This document shows positions 24,555 to 31,917 of a stretch of 56,491 nt of DNA, piece by piece. The stretch lies in NCBI GenBank assembly GCA_951801675.1, contig CATONX010000013.1:1-56491 (forward strand). Direction: 5' to 3'. The notes below the pieces were generated by a model. It made no database searches. It was not told the DNA's origin and saw only the letters and a program-made list of their open reading frames with translations. Positions within the stretch are counted from its first letter, which is position 1. Each line of letters opens with the position of its first letter. The position numbers and the translations under genes are program-made. Origin of the DNA: an uncultured Eubacteriales bacterium (lineage in GTDB: Bacteria; Bacillota; Clostridia; Oscillospirales; Acutalibacteraceae).

Positions 24555-25367
24555 ATGTACAGCATCGGGATGTTTTCGAAAATCCACCATGTCACCACCA
24601 AAACCCTGCGTCACTACGACGAAATCGGGCTTTTAAAGCCTGCCTTCACCGCTCCGGACACGGGCTACCGCTACTATTCCAGCGAGCAGCTTATACAGAT
24701 GCACCAGATTTTGTCCTTAAAGCAGATGGGCTTTTCCCTGACGGAAATCGGGCTGCTGATGGAAAACCGCGGAGCGATGGAGGCCCTTCTTCTGGCCAAA
24801 AAGCGGGAGCTTGCGGGTGCGGCGGCGGACATCGGGCAAAAGCTTATGCTGATTGAAAACGTTCTGCAAAGCGCGAAAGGAGATTTTATGAAACAATATA
24901 CCGCCACCATCAAGGAGCTTCCTCAGGTCATCGTAGCCAGCCTCAGACGGGTGATGCCCGATTACAGCGCCCTGTTTACCCTCTTTCCCCAGGTAATGGG
25001 GCCGGAGCTTATGCGCCTGGGGTGCAAGTGCCGGGAGCCGGAATACTGCTTTAGCATCTACCACAGCGGGGAATACAAGGACCGGGATATCGACACGGAG
25101 GTGTGCCAGGCGGTCACGGAGATTAAGGAGGACACCGATCTGCTTTCTTTCAAGGTTCTGCCGGCGGTACCCACGGCGGTGTGCGTACTCCACAAGGGCA
25201 GCTATTCCAACCTGCGGGAGGCCTACCTGTTCGCCACCAAATGGGCGGAAGACAACGGCTATCAGATTCTCGACAATCCCCGGGAAAGCTACATCGACGG
25301 GATTTGGAACCAGGAAAAGGAAGAGGACTGGCTGACGGAAATCCAGTTCCCGGTGAAAAAGAAATAA
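24555..25367 (+). CDS. MerR family regulator with GyrI-like ligand-binding domain
   Basis: Transcription factor of the BmrR/multidrug type, 270 aa. HTH and winged part at residues 1-70 (MYSIGMFSKIHHVTTKTLRHYDEIGLLKPAFTAPDTGYRYYSSEQL), a dimer coiled coil at about 75-115, and a GyrI-like effector domain from about 118 (IKELPQVIVASLRRVMPDYSALF ... AVCVLHKGSYSNLREAY ... PRESYIDGIWNQ). ATG 24555 has AAAGGA upstream; longer starts do not. Own promoter with a MerR-type 19-bp spacer. Ligand probably an aromatic cation or drug-like molecule, by family only. No efflux pump gene is next to it. Confidence 0.92.
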   Translation: MYSIGMFSKIHHVTTKTLRHYDEIGLLKPAFTAPDTGYRYYSSEQLIQMHQILSLKQMGFSLTEIGLLMENRGAMEALLLAKKRELAGAAADIGQKLMLIENVLQSAKGDFMKQYTATIKELPQVIVASLRRVMPDYSALFTLFPQVMGPELMRLGCKCREPEYCFSIYHSGEYKDRDIDTEVCQAVTEIKEDTDLLSFKVLPAVPTAVCVLHKGSYSNLREAYLFATKWAEDNGYQILDNPRESYIDGIWNQEKEEDWLTEIQFPVKKK

Positions 25368-25378
25368 AAGCACAAAGG

Positions 25379-25406
25379 GCCCGGGAGGTAAACCTCCCGG
25401 GCTTTT
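25379..25406 (+). terminator. Terminator after the MerR/GyrI gene
   Basis: 11-bp stem GCCCGGGAGGT with ACCTCCCGGGC, then four Ts. Twelve bases past the stop codon. Confidence 0.82.
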
Positions 25407-25412
25407 CTGTTT

Positions 25413-25516
25413 GGTAGTCTGCAACCGGCGGGCGCAGGCATTTTTAAACCGGGCCGGTTTGAAGACTACCGGACAGGCACACCGGGCAACGTCGGTTTTG
25501 GTGTGCTGCCATCCGG
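25413..25516. other. Structured intergenic element with two nested hairpins
   Basis: First hairpin: GGTAGTCT (25413-25420) pairs with AGACTACC (25463-25470), and inside it AACCGG (25423-25428) with CCGGTT (25454-25459). Second: CCGGA (25469-25473) with TCCGG (25512-25516), and GCACACC (25477-25483) with GGTGTGC (25500-25506). It sits between two convergent genes and beyond the terminator. It may be a small RNA, a repeat element or chance. Confidence 0.4.
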
Positions 25517-25564
25517 CGCCTGGCGAATTTTTAGAGGAGCATCCTATCCGCGTCTCCCTCAGCT

Positions 25565-26107
25565 CTATTCCCCGTATTCGTAGCGCACCAGGTCTTCCAG
25601 GGGCTTGCGCTGCTTCGGACGCAGGGCATCGGTGGCGGCATAGCCCACCGCGATGACCAGCCGCACTCGTTTGGAGGCGGGGATACGCAAGAGCTCCTTG
25701 AGCTTTGCTTCATTGAGCCAGCCCAGAATGCAGGTGGAAAGGCCCTGCTCGGTGGCGGCAAGGCAGAGGTGAGCGGTGGTGAGTCCTAAATCGATGGAGG
25801 CAAAGTCCTGGCTTTTGAACTTCTGCACCACCCGCTCGGAGAGCTTGGCCTTCTCCTCTACCACCACCACGAAGGCCGGGCAGTTGGAGGAAAACTTGTT
25901 CATCCCCATCTCCTGCAGGCAGGCGGCCACCTTGGGAGACAAGGTCGGGGACTCGACCACCACAAAACTCCAGGGCTGGCTGTTACAGGCGGAGGGGGAA
26001 AGCCGGGCGGCCTCAATGCACCTAGTGAGCTTTTCCTTCTCCACCGGGGTAGAGGCAAAATTGCGGCAGCTTTCCCTTTTTTCGATCAGGTCAAAAAACG
26101 ACGTCAT
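25565..26107 (-). CDS. Nitroreductase family protein
   Basis: Second nitroreductase, 180 aa, different from that at 13343. Motifs: MTSFFDLIEKRESCRNFASTPVEKEKLTRCIEAARLSPSACNSQPWSFVVV with the FMN-binding RESCR; DLGLTTAHLCLAATEQGLSTCILGWLNE; VRLVIAVGYAATDALRPKQRKPLEDLV. Start is ATG 26107 behind AAAGGAGG; the longer open frame lacks support. Divergent from the WYL regulator at 26234. Substrate unknown. Confidence 0.88.
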   Translation of the reverse strand: MTSFFDLIEKRESCRNFASTPVEKEKLTRCIEAARLSPSACNSQPWSFVVVESPTLSPKVAACLQEMGMNKFSSNCPAFVVVVEEKAKLSERVVQKFKSQDFASIDLGLTTAHLCLAATEQGLSTCILGWLNEAKLKELLRIPASKRVRLVIAVGYAATDALRPKQRKPLEDLVRYEYGE

Positions 26108-26180
26108 GGCGATTCCTCCTTTTTCTTTCAGTATAGCACAAAGAGCAAGCAGAATTTGCCGGGAAAACCAGTGAAAACCT

Positions 26181-26193
26181 GACATAGGATGTC
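26181..26193 (+). promoter_or_regulatory. Dyad operator candidate before the WYL operon
   Basis: GACAT-AGG-ATGTC, a perfect 5-3-5 inverted repeat placed just upstream of an extended -10 (TGGTATACT, 26203-26211). It lies between divergent genes, so it could control both the WYL operon and the nitroreductase. Confidence 0.65.
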
Positions 26194-26233
26194 TTATTTT
26201 TATGGTATACTGAAGGCAAAGGAGGGGAAATGG

Positions 26234-27139
26234 ATGCAGGTAGGCCGGTTGTTTGAAATGGTATACCTTCTTCTCGAGCGGGAAAACGTGACGGCAAAGG
26301 CGCTGGCCGAACGGTTTGAGGTGTCCGAACGGACCATTTACCGGGACGTGGACGCCCTCTCCGCCGCGGGCATCCCGGTTTACACCGCCAAGGGCAAGGG
26401 AGGTGGCATCCGCCTGCTGCCCGACTTTGTGCTCAATAAGTCGGTACTCTCCCAAAAAGAGCAGGAAAACATTCTGTTCGGCCTGCAGAGCCTGTCGGCG
26501 GCCCGGTACCCGGAGGCCGGGGCGGTGCTCGAAAAGCTGCGCACCTTCTTTCGCAAGGAGGACCCCGACTGGATCGACGTGGACTTTACCGGCTGGGGAA
26601 GCGGCAAAGAGGAAAAGGAGCGGTTCGACCGGCTGCGCGGGGCCATTCTGTCAAGGCGGCGGGTGACGTTCGACTATGTCAGCGCCGCGGGGAAAGAGAC
26701 CAAGCGAACGGTGGAACCGGTCAAGCTGCGCTTTAAGGGAAACGCCTGGTATTTGCAGGGATACTGCCTGACCCGGGAGGATTACCGCACCTTCAAGCTC
26801 ATCCGGATGGGGAATCTGCAGGTGACGGAAGATCCCTTCCCGGAAGATCGGATAAAAGACATCCCCATCGAGCCGGACCTTTCGGCCATCGCCAACCCCT
26901 TGCCCATGGTCCTGCGCTTTTCCTCCGCCATCCGGCACCGGGTTTACGACGAATTTCCCGCCAGCTGCCTGACGAACAACCAAGACGGGAGCCTGACGGC
27001 CCGGGTGGTCTTCTGGGAAAGCGAATGGGTGTGGGGGTACCTGCTGTCCTTCGGCGGCGCGCTGACGGTATTGGAGCCCGAATGGGCACGCAAACGGGTT
27101 CGCGAGAGCCTGCATGCGGCTCTCGAAAATTACCGGTGA
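26234..27139 (+). CDS. WYL-domain transcriptional regulator, YafY/YobV-like
   Basis: 301 aa. N-terminal HTH_11 (MQVGRLFEMVYLLLERENVTAKALAERFEVSERTIYRDVDALSAAGIPV), then a WYL domain from about residue 140 (VTFDYVSAAGKETKRTVEPVKLRFKGNAWYLQGYCLTREDYRTFKLIRMGNL) and WCX domain to the end. Start ATG 26234 after AAGGAGGGG; an earlier in-frame start has no site. It heads an operon with a GyrI/zinc-ribbon protein, a GNAT-YoaP protein and a DUF3788-GyrI protein. Such regulators often control the genes behind them. Confidence 0.92.
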   Translation: MQVGRLFEMVYLLLERENVTAKALAERFEVSERTIYRDVDALSAAGIPVYTAKGKGGGIRLLPDFVLNKSVLSQKEQENILFGLQSLSAARYPEAGAVLEKLRTFFRKEDPDWIDVDFTGWGSGKEEKERFDRLRGAILSRRRVTFDYVSAAGKETKRTVEPVKLRFKGNAWYLQGYCLTREDYRTFKLIRMGNLQVTEDPFPEDRIKDIPIEPDLSAIANPLPMVLRFSSAIRHRVYDEFPASCLTNNQDGSLTARVVFWESEWVWGYLLSFGGALTVLEPEWARKRVRESLHAALENYR

Positions 27140-27208
27140 AACTGGACACGCTGTTGTCACATTCCGCGTGGTACACTGGGGGCACCCAATGAAAAGGAGC
27201 TGACTGCA

Positions 27209-28057
27209 ATGAATTTATCCTACGAACGAGTCATACTTTCCCCGAAAACGGTGGCGGGCCTGAGCCTTCGCACCTCGAACCTGTCCGACAGCATGACCGA
27301 AGACATCGGCGGGCTGTGGAACCGGTTTTATTCGCAGGCTTTCGATCACATTCCGGACAAGGTGACCGGCCGGGGAATCGGGCTTTATCACCACTATGAA
27401 CGCGATCATTTGGGCGCCTACGACATGATGGCCTGCTGCGAGGTGGCAAGCACCGGACAGGTGCCGGAAGGCTTCGCGACCGCGACGATTGCCGGCGGGC
27501 CTTACGCCCGTTTTGTCATCCACGGGGATGTGCAAAAAGACGTGGCAGCCTTTTGGCAGGCGCTTTGGACGCTGGGCCTGCCCAGGGCCTACACCACTGA
27601 TTTTGAAGAATACATCTGCGGGCCGGGCGGTATGCAGGACATGGAAATCCACATCTACATTGCTCTCGATGAGGAAAAGCAGGAATCTCCCGTCTGTCAA
27701 AGCTGCGGCATATCCATGAACGACGAGGATGCAGGAACCGAAGCCGACGGCAGCAAAAGCGCCGCGTACTGCAAGCATTGCTACCAGAACGGGGCCTTTA
27801 CCACCTGCCAAAGCTGCGGGATGCCTATGGACGGACAGGAATGGGGAACCGAAACCGATGGCCGCAAAAGCACCGAATACTGTACCTATTGCTACGAGAA
27901 CGGGGCATTTACCACCTCACCTACCTTAGAAGGGATGATTGAGCAGTGCCTTCCCTTCCTGATGCAGGGCGGCACCTTTGAGAATAAGCAAGCGGCCCGG
28001 CAGGCCATGCGCCAGTATCTGCCCACCCTGCGGCGGTGGAAGCAAGCGAAGAAATGA
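27209..28057 (+). CDS. GyrI-like ligand-binding protein with two zinc-ribbon domains
   Basis: 282 aa. Residues 1-155 are a GyrI/AraC-effector-type domain (SPKTVAGLSLRTSNLSDSM ... ATATIAGGPYARFVIHGDVQKDVAAFWQALW ... DFEEYICGPGGMQDMEIHIYIAL). Then two copies of the PF12674-type zinc ribbon: CQSCGISM...YCKHCYQNGAFT at about 163-199, and CQSCGMPM...YCTYCYENGAFT at about 200-236. The second carries the family's C-terminal helix. The first copy lacks it, so this is an internal duplication. No DNA-binding domain. Likely a ligand sensor or binding protein; the ligand is unknown. Confidence 0.85.
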   Translation: MNLSYERVILSPKTVAGLSLRTSNLSDSMTEDIGGLWNRFYSQAFDHIPDKVTGRGIGLYHHYERDHLGAYDMMACCEVASTGQVPEGFATATIAGGPYARFVIHGDVQKDVAAFWQALWTLGLPRAYTTDFEEYICGPGGMQDMEIHIYIALDEEKQESPVCQSCGISMNDEDAGTEADGSKSAAYCKHCYQNGAFTTCQSCGMPMDGQEWGTETDGRKSTEYCTYCYENGAFTTSPTLEGMIEQCLPFLMQGGTFENKQAARQAMRQYLPTLRRWKQAKK

Positions 28058-28079
28058 AAACCGGGAAAGGGGCGTTTTT

Positions 28080-28838
28080 ATGCAGATCATTTCCGTGACG
28101 GCAGAAAACCTGGAGGACGAGCACATCTGCTGCGCCATCTGCGACAAAAAGGGAGACTGCCGGGTTTCCTCCAAAAAGGCCTGGATGAAGACTGCCTTCG
28201 GAAAGGGGCTCGTCTTTCTGAAATACGACGTGCGGGGCAAGGCGTTCCTCGAATACCTGCCCGCTGAACACGCCTGGTGCCCGGTGGACGCGCCGGGATA
28301 CCTGTTCATCGACTGCTTCTGGGTATCGGGGCAATTTAAGGGCCAGGGGCTCTCAAACGGATTGCTGGAAGCCTGCCTAAAGGACGCCAAGGCTCAGGGA
28401 AAGCACGGCGTCGTGGCTTTGACCTCCAAAAAGAAGCTGCCCTTCCTTTGCGACCCTAAGCATCTGGCCTACAAAGGGTTTGAACCGGTGGACGAGGCGC
28501 GGTCCTCCTTTGTTCTCGCCTGCCTTTTTCTCGACCGGGAGAGCCCGGTTCCCCGGTTTCTCCCCTGCGCCAAGGAGGGACAGCCCGTGGAGGACGGTTT
28601 TGTTCTCTATTACACGAACCAGTGCCCCCATACCGAGGCTTACGCGCCGCTGGCTGCGGCCCTGGCGAAGAAACGGGGGATTCCGTTTGCTCTGCATAAG
28701 CTGGAAACCGAAGAGGACGCCCGCCGGGCACCCACCCCGTTTCCCACGTACAGCCTTTTTTACAACGGCGCTTTTATTACCAATGAAATTTTAAGCGAAA
28801 AGAAGCTGCACGCCATCTTCACCAAATACGGCTTTTAG
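28080..28838 (+). CDS. GNAT acetyltransferase with YoaP-like C-terminal domain
   Basis: 252 aa. N-terminal acetyltransferase with a loop in FWVSGQFKGQGLSNGLLEACLKDAKAQGKHGVVAL, then a YoaP-like part from about residue 185 (DGFVLYYTNQCPHTEAYAPLAAALAKKRGIPFALHKLETEEDARRAPTPFPTYSLFYNGAFITNEILSEKKL), which looks thioredoxin-like. ATG 28080 has AAAGGGG eight bases up. Between the GyrI/zinc-ribbon gene and the DUF3788-GyrI gene, spaced 22 and 12 bases, so one operon. Confidence 0.87.
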   Translation: MQIISVTAENLEDEHICCAICDKKGDCRVSSKKAWMKTAFGKGLVFLKYDVRGKAFLEYLPAEHAWCPVDAPGYLFIDCFWVSGQFKGQGLSNGLLEACLKDAKAQGKHGVVALTSKKKLPFLCDPKHLAYKGFEPVDEARSSFVLACLFLDRESPVPRFLPCAKEGQPVEDGFVLYYTNQCPHTEAYAPLAAALAKKRGIPFALHKLETEEDARRAPTPFPTYSLFYNGAFITNEILSEKKLHAIFTKYGF

Positions 28839-28850
28839 GAGGCAGGACAA

Positions 28851-29906
28851 ATGGCAACGGTATGCGCACCCACTACGGAAAAACTGGCCGCAATGCTGGG
28901 GCCGGAGGCGTTCTCCCGCTTTGAGGCGCTATCGGCTTATTTGCAGCAGGCATACACCCCGGAACTTCTCTGGCATGACGGGGGAAAAGAATGGACATAC
29001 GAATGCAAGTTCCGCCGGGGCGGCAAGACGATTGCGTCTTTGCTGGCGGATGCGTCAAAAGCGGGTCTTTTGGTGATTTTCGGAAAAGCGGAGCGGAAAA
29101 AAGTGGAGGCGCTGCGGGCCTCCCTCTCTCCGGCCCTGCTCTCTTGCTACGACCAGGCCGCCACCTATCACGACGGAAAGTGGGTGCTGTTCCCCTTAGA
29201 CGGGACGGCCATGCTGGAGGAATATCTCCCCCTTCTCTCTGTCAAACGAAAGCCGGGCGGAAAGAGACCGGCTAAGTCCGGGGAAAAGCTGGACTTTAAA
29301 AAGGCCTACCCCGACCTCTACCTTCCCAAGCGTACCCCTTCCCTGGTTACCGTGCCGCCTATGCCTTTTCTGATGGTGGACGGGACGGGAGAGCCCGCGG
29401 GGGAATGCTACCAGGAGGCGCTGCAAATCCTGTATGCCCTGGCTTTCTCCATTAAAATGCGAAAGATGACCGGCAATATCCCTCAAGGGTATGTGGACTA
29501 TGTGGTACCACCGCTGGAAGGGCTTTGGTGGAGCGAAGGAGGGCAGCTCAACCTGTCCGACCGGTCCTCCTGGCATTGGACCGCCATGATCCGCCAGCCG
29601 GACTTTGTGAACAAAGCCGTGTTCGAAGAAGCGGTGGCAGAGGTGCGGCGCAAAAAGCCGCAGGTGCCGGTGGAAAAGGCCCGCCTGGAAGTGTTCGAAG
29701 AGGGGCTTTGCGTCCAGGCTATGCATCTGGGGCCCTATTCCACGGAAGAGATCACCATGGACGCCATTGTGCGCTTTGCGGCGGCAAACGGGTACCAAGA
29801 GGACCTGGAGAAACGCAGGCACCATGAGCTTTACCTGTCCGACCCGCGCCGGGTCAGCCCAGACCGGCTCAAAACCGTGCTGCGCGTCCCGGTCAAAAAA
29901 GCATAA
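28851..29906 (+). CDS. DUF3788 and GyrI-like domain fusion protein
   Basis: 351 aa. Residues 1 to about 125 match DUF3788 (ALSAYLQQAYTPELLWHDGGKEWTYECKFRRGGKTIASLLADASKAGLLVIFG). From about 165 a GyrI-like domain begins (YLPKRTPSLVTVPPMPFLMVDGTGEPAGECYQEALQILYALAFSIKM ... GPYSTEEITMDAIVRFAAANGY ... HHELYLSDPRRVSPDRLKTVLR). These two families are more often separate genes, so this is a fusion. Last gene of the WYL-led operon, followed by a terminator. It is the second GyrI-like domain in the operon. Confidence 0.86.
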   Translation: MATVCAPTTEKLAAMLGPEAFSRFEALSAYLQQAYTPELLWHDGGKEWTYECKFRRGGKTIASLLADASKAGLLVIFGKAERKKVEALRASLSPALLSCYDQAATYHDGKWVLFPLDGTAMLEEYLPLLSVKRKPGGKRPAKSGEKLDFKKAYPDLYLPKRTPSLVTVPPMPFLMVDGTGEPAGECYQEALQILYALAFSIKMRKMTGNIPQGYVDYVVPPLEGLWWSEGGQLNLSDRSSWHWTAMIRQPDFVNKAVFEEAVAEVRRKKPQVPVEKARLEVFEEGLCVQAMHLGPYSTEEITMDAIVRFAAANGYQEDLEKRRHHELYLSDPRRVSPDRLKTVLRVPVKKA

Positions 29907-29919
29907 AGCGGCTTTAAGC

Positions 29920-29958
29920 AAAAACACCCGGATGGTAATTAACCATCCGGGTGTTTTT
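29920..29958 (+). terminator. Terminator of the WYL-led operon
   Basis: 17-bp perfect stem, 29920-29936 with 29942-29958, ending in five Ts. It touches the flavodoxin stop codon on the opposite strand and can serve both. Confidence 0.9.
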
Positions 29959-30497
29959 CATCTCAGGCTTTTTACATAGGCCACCAGCGGCGCAACCGAA
30001 GCGGGGTCGGAAAAGTCCTCCGCCTTGCCGTAGGAATCGAGCAGACCCTGGTCGTCCCGGGTACGCTCGGACGGGGCTTTTTTGCGAAGCATGTGCACGA
30101 GCATTTTCATCATCATCCGGTGCATCCATTTGAGCTTTTGGTAATCCATCCCCCCGCGCAGGTGAAAAGCCCTGGTGCTTGCGAGAATTTGCGGCGTGAA
30201 ATTTTTCTCCATGAGAGGGGAAAACACCTCCGCCTTGTCGGTAGGCGAAAGGCCCACGGTGAACAGCGCCGCAAGCTTTCCCTTTAAGGCGGCCTCATAC
30301 CGCCTAACAAAGGAAGCGCCTCCCACCTTCCCGGCATAGAGCCCGCCGCCGACCACCACCAGGTCCGCCTCCTGGATGTCCCGCTCCCCTGCTTGAGACA
30401 CGGACAAGGCGCGGCCGCCCAGCTCCTCGGCAATCCACTGGGCGTACTTATCCGAATAACCGTACTGGGATTCGTAACATACCAAAACCGATTTCAT
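29958..30497 (-). CDS. Flavodoxin domain protein
   Basis: 179 aa, long-chain flavodoxin-like. FMN-phosphate loop MKSVLVCYESQYGYSDKYAQWIAEEL at the start, ADLVVVGGGLYAGKVGG (second FMN loop), LAALFTVGLSPTDK and a HemG-like C-terminal half rich in methionine and basic residues. Probably an electron carrier or oxidase partner. Its ATG overlaps the MarR stop by four bases, so MarR and flavodoxin form a two-gene unit read from the MarR promoter. Confidence 0.87.
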   Translation of the reverse strand: MKSVLVCYESQYGYSDKYAQWIAEELGGRALSVSQAGERDIQEADLVVVGGGLYAGKVGGASFVRRYEAALKGKLAALFTVGLSPTDKAEVFSPLMEKNFTPQILASTRAFHLRGGMDYQKLKWMHRMMMKMLVHMLRKKAPSERTRDDQGLLDSYGKAEDFSDPASVAPLVAYVKSLR

Positions 30498-30940
30498 AGC
30501 TGTTCCTCCATTCGCCCAATGTTTTGTTCGACCCGCTTCATTCCCTGATAAAGCCCGTCAAGCTGCGCCTGGCCGATGCCGTCGAACACCTGGGAAAGCC
30601 ATTCCTCTTCCCTGCCGGCCCGGGCTGCAAAATAGTCCTTACACGCGCCGGTCAGCCGCAGGCGGGTCTGCCGGCTGTCCTTCGAATCCTTCTGAAGCTG
30701 CAAAAACCCTTTTTCCGAAAGCCGTCCCGCCAGCTTCTTGACGTTTTGCCGCGAGCATCCTATAAACGCCGCAAGCTCGCTTATGGTGGGCGCCTTTTCC
30801 CCGAACTGGGACAGCATCGCCACCAAAAACCACTGCTTCATGGTGATATTGGGGTCCAGCCGGTCTCCGATTAACTGCAGCTTATTGGCAAAGACAAAAA
30901 ACGCACCGAAAATATACTGGCGCTGGGTCAGGTTCTCCAT
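30494..30940 (-). CDS. MarR family transcriptional regulator
   Basis: 148 aa winged-HTH regulator: MKQWFLVAMLSQFGEKAPTISELAAFIGCSRQNVKKLAGRLSEKGFLQLQKDSKDSRQTRLRLT covers the DNA-binding part with the D-x-R wing. Flanking helices form the dimer. A 10-2-10 dyad overlaps its promoter, so it likely represses itself and the flavodoxin. Starts at ATG 30940 behind AGGAGG. Confidence 0.92.
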   Translation of the reverse strand: MENLTQRQYIFGAFFVFANKLQLIGDRLDPNITMKQWFLVAMLSQFGEKAPTISELAAFIGCSRQNVKKLAGRLSEKGFLQLQKDSKDSRQTRLRLTGACKDYFAARAGREEEWLSQVFDGIGQAQLDGLYQGMKRVEQNIGRMEEQL

Positions 30941-30956
30941 GGGGTACGGCCTCCTA

Positions 30957-31007
30957 AATAGGTAACTGGTTGCTTATTAGCGTACCAGACGGCTCCCCTT
31001 TTGTCAA
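30957..31007 (-). promoter_or_regulatory. MarR promoter and dyad operator
   Basis: Minus strand: -35 TTGACA (31007-31002), 17-bp spacer, -10 TACGCT (30984-30979). Just downstream, 30957-30978 is a 10-2-10 dyad (AATAGGTAAC against AATAAGCAAC, 8 of 10 matching). The -35 is back-to-back with that of the yjdF promoter. Confidence 0.78.
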
Positions 31008-31014
31008 GCCCTGC

Positions 31015-31043
31015 TTGACAGGGGAAGGCAAAAGGCTTAGCAT
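31015..31043 (+). promoter_or_regulatory. yjdF promoter
   Basis: -35 TTGACA (31015-31020), 17-bp spacer, -10 TAGCAT (31038-31043). The expected start near 31050 falls at the first helix of the leader RNA. TGTCAAG-N5-CTTGACA (31002-31020) joins the two divergent -35 boxes into a dyad. Confidence 0.75.
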
Positions 31044-31048
31044 AAAAG

Positions 31049-31158
31049 CGCAGAGATCAAAACACGGTCCGGTTGGTAGTCCGGGCGCGGCGGATTGCCG
31101 TCAGTAACCTGCCTCCTATGGTTGTCCATTCTCTGCGGGGATTTCACAAAATAGGAGG
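31049..31158 (+). ncRNA. Structured yjdF leader, candidate azaaromatic-sensing yjdF riboswitch
   Basis: A closing helix CGCAGAGA (31049-31056) with TCTCTGCG (31130-31137) encloses about 73 bases, with an inner CGGC/GCCG hairpin. Inside it lies CCTCCTAT (31112-31119), exactly complementary to ATAGGAGG (31151-31158), the ribosome site of yjdF. Leader position before a yjdF gene fits the known yjdF riboswitch class. I could not check the conserved loop bases from memory, so class assignment rests on gene and architecture. Confidence 0.68.
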
Positions 31159-31165
31159 AATGACG

Positions 31166-31582
31166 ATGGACGTCACAGCAAGGTTAACCGTGTTCTTTGA
31201 AGACCCGTTCTGGGTGGGAGTGTACGAACGGCGTACCGGGCCGCTTTTGGAGGCGGCAAAGGTCACCTTCGGCAAGGAACCCACCGACGGGCAGGTGTAC
31301 GAGTTCTTTTTGTCGCACTTTACCCGCCTGCGGTTCGGCGCGGTTTTCGCCCCGCAAAGCCCGCTCGGGCGGCGGCCAAACCCCAAGCGGATGCAGCGGG
31401 AAGCTGCCCAGGCCCTTCTTTCCCGCGGGGTCGGCACCAAGGCCCAGCAGGCCATCAGCGCCCAGCGGGAAGAGGCCGGCAGGTTACGGCAGGCTTTGCG
31501 GCGGGAGCGTGCTCTGGAGGAAAAGGAACGCCGGTTTGCCCTGCGCACCCAGAAGCGCAAGCAAAAACACAAGGGCCGGTAG
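31166..31582 (+). CDS. yjdF: YjdF family protein (DUF2992)
   Basis: 138 aa. The N-terminal core LTVFFEDPFWVGVYERR and GKEPTDGQVYEFFLSHFTRLRFG is the family signature; the C-terminal half is basic and helical (KRMQREAAQA ... RRERALEEKERRFALRTQKRKQKHKGR). In Bacillus subtilis yjdF is controlled by a riboswitch for aromatic cations; its biochemical role is unknown. ATG 31166 has AGGAGG seven bases ahead; ATG 31160 is too close to it. Own promoter and structured leader, and a terminator just after. Confidence 0.92.
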   Translation: MDVTARLTVFFEDPFWVGVYERRTGPLLEAAKVTFGKEPTDGQVYEFFLSHFTRLRFGAVFAPQSPLGRRPNPKRMQREAAQALLSRGVGTKAQQAISAQREEAGRLRQALRRERALEEKERRFALRTQKRKQKHKGR

Positions 31583-31602
31583 CACCGGGTCCACGTCGAA
31601 GA

Positions 31603-31638
31603 AAAGCCGTCTGCACGCAAACGCGTTCAGACGGCTTT
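31603..31638 (+). terminator. Terminator after yjdF
   Basis: 11-bp perfect stem, 31603-31613 with 31628-31638. It overlaps the end of the GIY-YIG gene on the other strand. T-tail short. Confidence 0.65.
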
Positions 31639-31899
31639 CGTCTCTTTTTCAAACCGGGCGATGAGCGCAAGCTTCTCGGCACGGGACAGCTTTTTGACCG
31701 CCCGTTCCCTTCGAAGGGCCGCGCCCTTGTCCGGGACCTTTTCCCAGTAAACCAGCGTCACCGGGCGGCGGGCCTTGGTGTACTTGGCGCCTTTGCCCTG
31801 GTTATGGGCCTTAACCCGGTGGGAAAGGCGGTTGGTCCAGCCGGTGTAAAGCGTGCCGTCCCGGCAGCGCAGGATATAGACACAGCAGCCGGTTTCCAT
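31627..31899 (-). CDS. GIY-YIG nuclease family protein (YhbQ/UPF0213-like)
   Basis: 90 aa single-domain GIY-YIG protein: CVYILRCRDGTLYTGWTNRLSHRVKAHNQGKGAKYTKARRPVTLVYWEKVPDKGAALRRERAVKKLSRAEKLALI, with the YIL...YTG pair and the RVKAHNQGKGAKYT helix. Probably a structure-specific nuclease. It starts 18 bases after the sfsA stop, so the two share a transcript. Confidence 0.92.
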   Translation of the reverse strand: METGCCVYILRCRDGTLYTGWTNRLSHRVKAHNQGKGAKYTKARRPVTLVYWEKVPDKGAALRRERAVKKLSRAEKLALIARFEKETKAV

Positions 31900-31917
31900 C
31901 CGGCCCTCCTCCTTTCG

